Assembly (NCBI GenBank): GCA_033977485.1
Contig: CM066988.1
Location: 8,349,501-8,413,500 of the forward strand
Direction: 5' to 3'
Length of the DNA: 64,000 nt
Source: Hydrangea macrophylla
Taxonomy: Eukaryota > Streptophyta > Magnoliopsida > Cornales > Hydrangeaceae
How positions within the stretch are numbered: position 1 is the stretch's first letter; every line of letters starts with the position of its first letter. This document shows, piece after piece, positions 46,201 to 55,900 of this stretch. The position numbers were made by a program, and so were the translations under genes. The notes below the pieces were generated by a model, which searched no databases, had not been told where the DNA came from, and saw only the letters and a list, made by a program, of their open reading frames with translations.

Positions 46201-49200
46201 TGATCTTATCCATTCTGATGTGTGGGGGCTTTCACCTGTCACGGTCCTCTCTCAACACCGTTATTATGTTACATTTATTGATGATTACACTCATTGCACT
46301 TGGGTTTATTTAATGAAGAAAAAATTTGAAGTCTTCACTCATTTTAGAAATTTTTTGCAAATGATCAAAACCCAATACCATACTGTTGTGGTTAATATTC
46401 GGTCTGATAATGGTAGGGAGTATATACCAGATGAGTTTAGATCTGCCCTTAACAAAGATGGGATTCTCCAACAACTTACATGTCCTTATACTCCAGAACA
46501 GAATGGCGTGGTGGAACGTAAAAACCGTCATATCATGTCTGTGGTTAAATGTCTTTTATGTGGTATGGGCGATCCTAAATATTTTTGGCACATAGCTGTT
46601 ATCACTGCCACTTACCTTATTAATCGTACTCCCAGTCGAGTATTACAGGGCAAGGCACCTCTTCACGTGCTTAAGCTTGATAGTACTCTCTTTCCTATTT
46701 TGCCACGGGTCTTTGGTTGTACTTGTTTTTGTCCAAAATAGGAGTCCTTCCCTTACCAAACTTGATAATAGGGCGGTTCGTTGTGTTTTTTTGGGGTATT
46801 CATCCATGTCTAAAGGGTATCGGTGTTCTGATCCCGCCATTCGTCATTTCTATCACTCTTTGGAGGTTGTCTTTTTGGAAACTGTTCCTTTATTTTCAGG
46901 TTCTTCTTTGCCAAGGCAAGTATCTGTGGAGCCTGTTGAGGATGATAATGCTGCTCTACTACGTCCCGTTCCCATCCTTGAGTCCGCTAGTGAATCTCTC
47001 CCTTCAGGGCTATATCTGCCTCCAGCTATCTCTAGTGATCCATCATAGGTTTACTCTCGCCGTCCAAGCTCATCTGCTCCCCTGCCAGATTCTTCTTCGG
47101 ATTCAGGTATCTCATCTCCTCCCTTACCGTCTGATATTGCTCCTGAAATTGTTTCTCCCCGTTACCCCGCTCGTGTCCGTTGCCCCCCTGCTCGCTTTCT
47201 TCTTTTTGTTAGTACTAACCATCCAATTTCCAAGTATATATCTTATCAGGGTTTGTTTGCTTCTTATCAGTCATTTATTAGTCACGTTGATTCGGTCTCC
47301 ATTCCTCATTCTGTTCATGAGGCTCTCCAGAATCCTAAGTGGGTGGCTGCTATGAAAGCAGAAATAGATGCTCTTCAGAGCATTCAGACGTGGGGAGCTT
47401 CGTTGATCTTCCGGCAGGTGAGCGCACGGTTGGCTGCAAATGGGTTTTTACCCTGAAATATTTGGCAGATGGGACTATCGATCGCTATAAGGCTCGATTG
47501 GTTGCTAAGGGTTTTACTCAGGTTCCTGGTAAGGATTTTGGTGCCACTTTTGCTCCTGTGGCTAAGTTAACTTCAGTTCGTCTTTTGGTTTCGCTTACTG
47601 CATCATACTCTTGGCCTCTTCATCAGCTTGATGTCAAGAATGCATTTCTTAATGGTGATCTGTCTGAGACCGTTTATATGGATCCACCGCCTGGTTTTCG
47701 GGCTCAGGGGGAGTATTCTGGGAAAGTATGCCGTCTCTGTAAGTCTCTTTATGGTCTGAAACAGTCTCCTCGTGCATGGTTTAACCGTTTTAGTGATGTG
47801 ATACTCACTATGGGTTTTACTCGATGTCACTCAGATCATACTTGTTTAATTCGATGCAACTCCCAAGGGCAATGAATTATTATCTCTGTATATGTCTATG
47901 ATATTATCATCACATGAGATGATGCGTCAGGTATTGTTCTTGTTGGAATGTCCCACGTCGCCCATTTATGGCCCCACTGTGCGGTTTATAAGGCTTTAGT
48001 TCCCCTCTCCTTAACACCTGGGTTTTAAGGAGTTGAATGGACTGGGCCTTACATGTGGTTTTAGAGCCTTGTTTGTCCCCTATCTCCATAATCCCTGTGT
48101 GAGCCTTTGCCACACGTGCGGGGGTGTGTTGTCGTCACACATCGCTTAGATGTGTTGTTGCCTGTGCGGTTTATTATAAGGCTTTAGTTCTCCTCTCCTT
48201 AACACCTGAGTTTTAAGGAGTTAAATGGGCTGGGCCTTACAAGATTTCTTGTAAAGTGTGATCTCGGGGGTGTCATTTGATATTAAGGACTTGGGTCTTT
48301 GAGGTATTTTCTTGGTATTGAAGTTGCTCGGTCAGGCTAGGGTATCTTTATCTCAGCGAAAGTATGCACTTGACCTCCTTCAGGATACATGTATGCTTGG
48401 ATGTAGATCGACATCCTCTCCTATGGATCCGAATTTGAAGTTGACCGCTGAGTTAGGTGAGTTATTCGGTAATTTAGCGTCTTGTAGGTTGTCTCATCTA
48501 CTTGACGAATACAAAACCAGACCTTACTTTCGCTGTTAGTGTGGTAAGCCAGTTTATGCACCCACCTCGTTCTTCTCACTTGGATGCTGTGTATCATATT
48601 CTCCGCTATCTTAAGACCTGTCCTGGTCTAGGTCTTTTCTTTCAAACAGGAGCACAGTTAGGTCTTTCCTGTTTTACAGATTCTGATTACGCGGGCTCGA
48701 AAAGTGATAGGCGTTCTACTTCTGGGTTGTGTACTTTTCGTGGTAATCATCTCATATCATGGAAAAGCAAGAAACATGCTATTGTCTCACGTTCTTCCGC
48801 TAAAGCTGAGTACCGTGCCATGGCTCAGGGTACGTGTGAGATTCTTTGGCTTCGTTCTCTCCTTGAGGAATTGGGATTCCCTGTAAAGGACTCATCGACC
48901 CTATTCTGTTATAATAAGTCTGCTATTATGTTATCTTCTGACTCTGTCCTTCATGAGAGAACAACACACATAGAGGTTGATATTCACTTTATTCGTGAAA
49001 AAGTTTGATTGGGGGTTATTACCCCGAGTTTTATTTCTTCATGTGAACAAATTGCCGATATGTTCACTAAGACTGTTGGACCAGGACTTCTTCAGTCAAC
49101 TCTTCGCAAGCTAGGGCTCGTTGATATCTTTGCCCCAACTTGAGGGGGAGTGTTGGAATTAGGATATTTTTAGGATATTCTAGAAATAATTTCTTTGCAT

Positions 49201-51458
49201 TTATAGGTCATGTTGACCACTTTTATTTCTCTTTTATGTCTTTTATTTTCTTCCTTTTTGGTTATCTCTTGTAACAATAAATATAGCTTGGGATACTGTA
49301 AATAAAATTATCCCTTTTCCACAATTCTTTTAGTACATACTTCGTTTGGGAAATGAAAATCCCATGCTTGGAACTAGTAACTTCAATCCCCAAAAAATAC
49401 TTAAGAGCTCCCATATCTTTTATTTCAAACTCTCTGGACAAGTACTGTTTCAACCTCTGCATTTCTTCCAGGTCATCCCCAGTAAGCACAATGTCATTGA
49501 ACTTCAGTTCTTCCTGGGGTATTAGCTCTGTGACAGTGCGAGGGAGTGTTCTTTTTATAATTTCAATGGTAGTTGACTCTCCTTCTACATCAACCTTTGA
49601 CGCGAGGGTTGCGAGGGCATCCGGATTCCAACTTGTTACTCGTTCGCAGGGCATGTTCAATATAGATTGCTTTGAACTTATCCATACATCTCCACAATAT
49701 TGCCTGATAACCGCGAGGGCAGGTTCTTTATATTGTAATCTCCATTGGACTGTTTGACAACCAAGTTTGATTCTCCTACAATTCTTATCGATTCAATGCC
49801 AACATTCTCTACGTCTTGAAAGCCCAATATAAGCGCTTTCTATTCTGACTCACAATTTGAACATGAAAATTTGAATGACAGGTTCGTCTTCTTGCCTTTA
49901 TCTGTGTTGAGGACTATTCCAGCTCCTCCCCCTTTTGAAGTTGACGATCCATCGAAGCTCAAGATCCATACTCCTATTTGGCGCTCTGCCATTGCTGTGC
50001 AAAAATCGTCTCCTAGAAGTTCATAGGATTCTGGTTTACCACTAGGAAATTGCACTAATAGTCAACCAATGCTTGTTTTTTAATTGCTCTGGGTGGGCAA
50101 CTAGTAATATCAAACTCTGCTTAGAGTAAATAACTATCTGGACATTCATCCTGACAGGGTTGGTTTACTGAATAAATGCTTGATGGGATCACATGTGATG
50201 CTAATCTGCAGTGGAAGTGCTGGGATATAATGCGTGAACTTTTGTAAATGCAAGGCAATGTCTCTCCATAGCAGTGTATCTCCTCAGGCCCTCTTATGAT
50301 CCCGCTATTATTGCAAATGGGCTTCTCACATCCTTCTATTTCTTGTGCAAGTAACGCGCCAATGGATTTAGTTGTAGAAGTCAAGTACGATGGTAATGGT
50401 TTTCCCTCTTGTGGAATAGTCATAGTTCGGGGTGAAACCGCTACCCTTTTTATTGCATCGAAAGTCATCTCGTGATCTTTCCCCATTCAAAAACTGTTTT
50501 TCCTTTGAGTAAAGAGCTGAGTAGCTGAGTAATTTTTGCAAAAGCCGGGATGAACCTTCATAAATACGAGACCTTTCCTAGGGAGCTGTTTGAAGGAACC
50601 AGGGCGTGGTCATTTTGTGGGTCAGGGTCTATTGTATGTCGGAGCACCACGCATCCCAGATCCAAAAGCACATTTCAACGGATTCATTTTCAAATTAAAT
50701 GCCCTACATCTCTCAAAAGGGAATCTTCGTGCTTGGATTTCACCACCAATTGATAAGTTGTTCCCGTGTTTTTCAATCCCAATGGCATTATCATTTAGTA
50801 AAAAATATTCCAGAGGCGTTCTGAATGCTGTATTTGTCACTTCACATTCAGTCATCTTTCTCTGGTTATACCTACTAAACCCATCCGTGAACGAGTGCAT
50901 CTGATGTCCTGTTGTAGCGTCTATCAAGGTATCAACGTTGTGCAATTGAAAGTCATTTTTCGAGCAAGCCTTGTTTAAATTGCTGAAATCGACACAAACT
51001 TGATTTTGACCGTTTTCCTTCTTAGCGGGAACTACATTGGCGAACCAGGTGGGGTGAGGGATTGGCTTAATGAAGCCTGTGTTAGAAGTTTAGTGATCTC
51101 TTCTTCTATCTAAATTTCTGTTCCGGGCGAAAGATTAGTGGTGAATGTCGTAGACCTTCTAAAAGGGCTTGAACACATCCTCAATTCAAAGGAATCCATT
51201 GTATATTTTGTTAATGTTTGGGATCATATGCCAAACCTGAAAATAATATTTATGTTATCAGATAGTCTCTGTTCATTTTGCTTGCCACATGCCTTATCAT
51301 TACAAGATCAATTTAAAAGAAGCTCAATGAATTTATATTTATTCTTGCTCACGCAGGTCTTCAACTGGAGCTAAAAGGCAACTCTATCTCTTCTTACAAG
51401 AGCCATGGTGAAATAGCACACTCCATCTTAAATTGTGCCGTGTGTGTGTGTGCGCACT

Positions 51459-51505
<47 letters not shown>

Positions 51506-52734
51506 ACTTTTCTGTGATATTTTCAAATGATACAGATTGCTATCAGCTCATCCAAATTTAGTTTTGTTGAATATTTGATATTTACTTCTGTTACTTGTGA
51601 ATGTGAACACACTTTGCATGTTCTGAAGTGGGACTGGGTTTCTGGACATGGCAACTCTCAAGAACTAGTTTTCGCTGGTCTAAGCAATTGAGAGGATGAG
51701 AAAGTGAAGAGAGAAAAATAAGGGGAGCTATAACTTCATTGTGTATGTCATTACATGTGCAACCAAAATGTTTCTTTGCTTGTATCCAATAGAATAATAA
51801 TGGAACTTATATGAGCATATTAAAATTATTGAGTCGGAGTGGGCAGAAGTGTCATGACGTGAAGTGCCGAGCACATCGGTCTTAATTAGACTTGTTGAAT
51901 TGGAGCATCCAACCCTAAACCAACTGGCAACGGGTGTAGTAGTCCCATGATCTTATATATTGAGTAGCAAGACTTTTAATTTCCCGATGCCACATGCCCC
52001 CGCACGTGTGGCATGACTGAGAGCCAAACGCGTAGATTACTGAGATAGGGTAACGTGGAGCACATGTGGTCAAACTTGGCCTGACAATAACCTACTCTGA
52101 TACCATGTTGTAGAAAGACCAATGGGCCTAACTCACCCTCACAAGACGCCTTATGAGGGGAGGATTACCCTGGCTTATAATAAGCACAGACAAGGGCTAC
52201 GCTCGAGCGATGTGGGATAATCCTACACACCCCCTGGACTATATGAACACTCCCCCTGAATGCCAGAATACACTGCACGCCGGAGTACATGGCAGGAGGA
52301 CGGAGGCACCCAGCTCTGATACAAAGTAGAATTGGAGCATCGAACCCAGAACCAATTGACAATGGGTGGAGTAGCCCCATGATCTTATATATTGAGTGGC
52401 AATACTTTAAATTCCCAATGTGGGATTATAATCTCGACAAAACTGTTGTGTCCATCTCATCTATCATTTATGGCAAAGATATGTCCTTCAAATGGTAACT
52501 TTAGGTCCTGTGGATTAGGGCTGCACATGGGCAAGTTCAGGTCGGGTCCCGGAAGAACCGGAACTGACCCACCAATGGACGGTTCCCATAATTTTAGACT
52601 CAGAATCGACCGACAAGTTCAAGGACCGGACCCAATAAACATGGTTCGGGTCGGGTCTCGGGTCTTTGGGAAATGGAAAGGGGGAAAAAAAGAAAAGAAA
52701 GGCGTTCTTTGGGAAAAAAAGTTTTCTCACTATT

Positions 52735-52778
<44 letters not shown>

Positions 52779-52880
52779 TCCCCCTCTCTCTCTCTCTACA
52801 TGTGTGAATATATATACATATATATATCCAACCATTTTTGGGATACAGGAGTAACAAGACAAAAGTTTCTTCTCTCTATG

Positions 52881-52913
<33 letters not shown>

Positions 52914-55900
52914 ATATAATTTGCCCTATTTCTTGACAAATGCTCTTCAAGACAGAGAAACCGAATTGAAAAACAAAACCCTAAATATAGTGAAACCAAT
53001 TTGGGATTTTGGGTTTTTAATTAACCATTCCTAGACAAGTTTTTCATTCTTTGGAGCACAACACTCGGAAAATTATAAGTATTTTCTCTACTTGTGCTTC
53101 TTAACTGTAAAGATGATGGGAATAGATCACTTTGTATATTGAACATAATGAAAGAAGAATACAAGGAGCCTATTTATAGGCCTTAGACCAATCTATACTA
53201 TTGACATTTAACCGATGCTCACTTTTCACTAGATTACATAGACATATTTACCCTTTGTTAGATTTAGAATTTCAATAGCTCTGTATTCATCCTCAGTGGG
53301 GTACAAATAATAGATACAACTATATGACAAAAGAAAGTCCCTAACATAAGCCTAAAGTCAAGTCCCTAACATGAGCCTAAAGTCAAGCCTTTAAAAGAGC
53401 TTTACATACATATCTAACCGTTACACATTTTATTCTTAAATTAAGGAGATGGTTTAACAGTCCCCCGCAAACTCGGATGTCTAGAATAGATGAGGTTGGA
53501 CAGTAAGTGTTGAAAACGGAACTTCTGAAGGCCCTTTGTGAAGATATCGACAAGCTGATCTTGAGAAGGAACAAATTGAACACGGTGAGATCCCGAAATA
53601 ATTCACTCTCGAATGAAATGATAATCTAACTCAATATGTTTTGTGCGCGCATGAAACACAGGGTTAGACGCCATGTAAGTAGTACTGAGATTATCACATA
53701 GTAAATTGATAGGCATGGAGGAAGGGAAGTGCAGTTCCTGAAGGAGATGGGACAACCAGGTAGTTTCTGCACAGACATGTGCTAGGGATCGGTATTAAGC
53801 TTCAGCGCTAGATCGAGAAACTGTTGTTTGCTTCTTAGCAGTCCAAGAGATGAGATTGAGCCCTAAGAAAACACAAAATCCTGTAGTAGAGCGGCAAGAG
53901 TCTGGGCAACCTGCCCAGTCAGCATCAGAATAAGCTTTAATTGTGAGGTGGCTTGAAGAGCGGTGAAAGAGAAGACCAAACTCTAAGGAGCCCTTGAGGT
54001 ATCGAAGGATCCGTTTTGCAACGACTAGATGAAGAGAGCATGGTGCACTCATAAATTGTGCAACATAATGGATGGCGTAGGAAATGTCTGGCCTAGTGAA
54101 GGTAAGATACCGAAGGGATCCTACTTGCAGACGATATTCAGTGACTTCAGATAAGGGGTCACATCTAAGAGAAGAGAGTTGCGTCTTAGCACAAACTGGG
54201 GCACTACATGGTTTGCAATCAGTCATAGAAGAGAAGAGAGTTGCATCTTAGAAGAGAGTTGCTTCTAACTACATGGTGAAATGTCTGGCCCCAATTTGCC
54301 GCCTTACCAAAAGTGTCGTCATCTATTTCTGGTTATTCAATTTTAAAACTAAATCTTACCTTTTCTACATAAAGATCGCTATGTTTAATGCATTTTGTTG
54401 AAGCTTGATATACATTGTTGGGCCCATCTCTACCAGCTTAAGTTTCTGAAGCAATTGGTGACTTATATGGTAATCAGAGCCTTGTTTGTGGGAGTCTTGG
54501 GTTCAAGTCTCCGTCCCTGTTATGGTTTGCATATTGCACTTGGGTGTTTGTCTCCATATATGACAGAATTTTGTCTGTTTCCATGGTGGTTGTAGTATGT
54601 GCCCCTAATTGCGTATATTACATGTGATAAGTTTGTTATGATTTATCTAAGAATATGCGTTAAGAATTTACTTGTTTGCGTCTACTGAGATGACTTTGGT
54701 TTCTCTATTGCAGTGGTTCCAAGCTTGAAAATAATACTTTGGAAAGTCCCTAAATTTCTAGGTTTGTTCTTACCCAATTTTTTTTCCCTTACCCAAAAAA
54801 GAAAAAAGAAAAGAAATTCTAGGTATTCAATGTGACTGATACTTTCGATGCTTCATAAATTTGTTCTGCATTGCAGTTCCAGGTTTCAAGGAAATCTATG
54901 ACAAAAAGTTGATGCATATCCAAGCACTAGAGCTGTTGAGGATTCTTTGGGATCAGGTTCTTTCATTAGATGACTCAAAGATCGGAGAGTTTATAAGGAC
55001 TCCTTCTCGATTATTATTTAGTGCTGCAGAACTGGGAAATGTTGAGTTTGTAACCATGCTTATTTGGACATATCCTGATTTGATTTGGAAAGTTGATGAT
55101 AAAAGTCGGAGCATATTTCATGTTGCGGTGGCACATCGTCAAGAAAGGATTTTTAACCTCATATATGAGATCGGAGCGCATAAGGATCTGATTGCAGCTT
55201 ATAAGGATGAAAACAATTTTAACATGTTGCATTTGGCAGGAAAGCTAGCTCCTGCAAAACGACTCAAAACTGATTCTGGTGCAGCTTTGCAATTGCGACG
55301 AGAGTTGCTCTGGTTCAAGGTTTCTTTCACCTCTATACACTGAAGTGCACATTTAAGAAAGTTACCCCTCCCCCCCCCAAAAAAAATATTTCTAATCTAA
55401 ACTGAAACTCCATTCTTGTAATCTGTTAGATTTCTATTTTCCATCCACCCAATTGTTCTCAATTTAAAAGTATTATGGGTCTAAAATATAAACTCTGATG
55501 GACCAATTTTTCGGAGAGAAAAGTAACTAGGACGAATATAGTTCCATACTTCTATTTATATTAGTATAACATAGTTCTATTAATATTTGTATAGTGTCAT
55601 ATATAAGTCATATATAAGCGAGAAGACATGTGTATGTAGTACATAACATTATTAACATATGTAAACAGAGAAATCTTTGCATGTATAAACTTGCACATAC
55701 ATGTATATAGGTTTCAACTTGCACATACACGTGTATAAAGAAACCTATATACATGTATGTGCAAGTTTATACATGCACAAATATGTGTATTTGCATATAG
55801 CCCTACAACAATAAACATAGATGTTGAATAGTTGGCTATTTCACTTTTTAAGGGTTGTTCCAGAAATTGACCCACGGAAAGTGAATCATTTCGGAATTTT

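Larger units (their letters stand above)
44841..49331 (+). mobile_element. Copia element C, gag-less, nested in Copia D
   Basis: 4491 bp on the plus strand. LTRs 44841-45018 and 49151-49331 (178 and 181 bp) start TGTTGGAAT and end ACAATTCTTTT, without the usual CA. The target duplication AGTAC (44836-44840, 49332-49336) fixes both ends. The primer site TGGTATCAGGGCC is at 45019, and the purine tract TGAGGGGGAG is at 49141. Coding starts directly with protease; there is no gag. A TRIM-like insertion lies at 47941-48241. Confidence 0.92.
42541..49500 (-). mobile_element. Copia element D, truncated, carrying two nested elements
   Basis: Minus-strand host of two insertions. It consists of a 3' LTR (about 42541-42681), a G16 polypurine tract (42682-42697 as C16), RNase H (42700-43157 and 44531 onwards), and RT (44531-44840 and 49337-49497). 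The RT text runs straight through the target site AGTAC of Copia C. At about 49497 the RT stops inside the YVDD region and joins a Tat-type fragment, so the 5' half is missing. Confidence 0.8.
36193..54713 (+). other. Ankyrin gene intron 3 (18.5 kb)
   Basis: Donor GTAAGT at 36193 and acceptor TATTGCAG ending at 54713. It contains at least six retroelement pieces, two of them nested inside a third, as well as TRIMs, a PMD fragment and microsatellites. Stretches at 36193-36780, 36950-37860 and 39300-40080 show nothing I can identify. Confidence 0.75.

Noticed and set aside
52392..52919. Frames of Ser/Leu or Arg/Glu repeats
   Set aside because: Created by CT/AG microsatellites.
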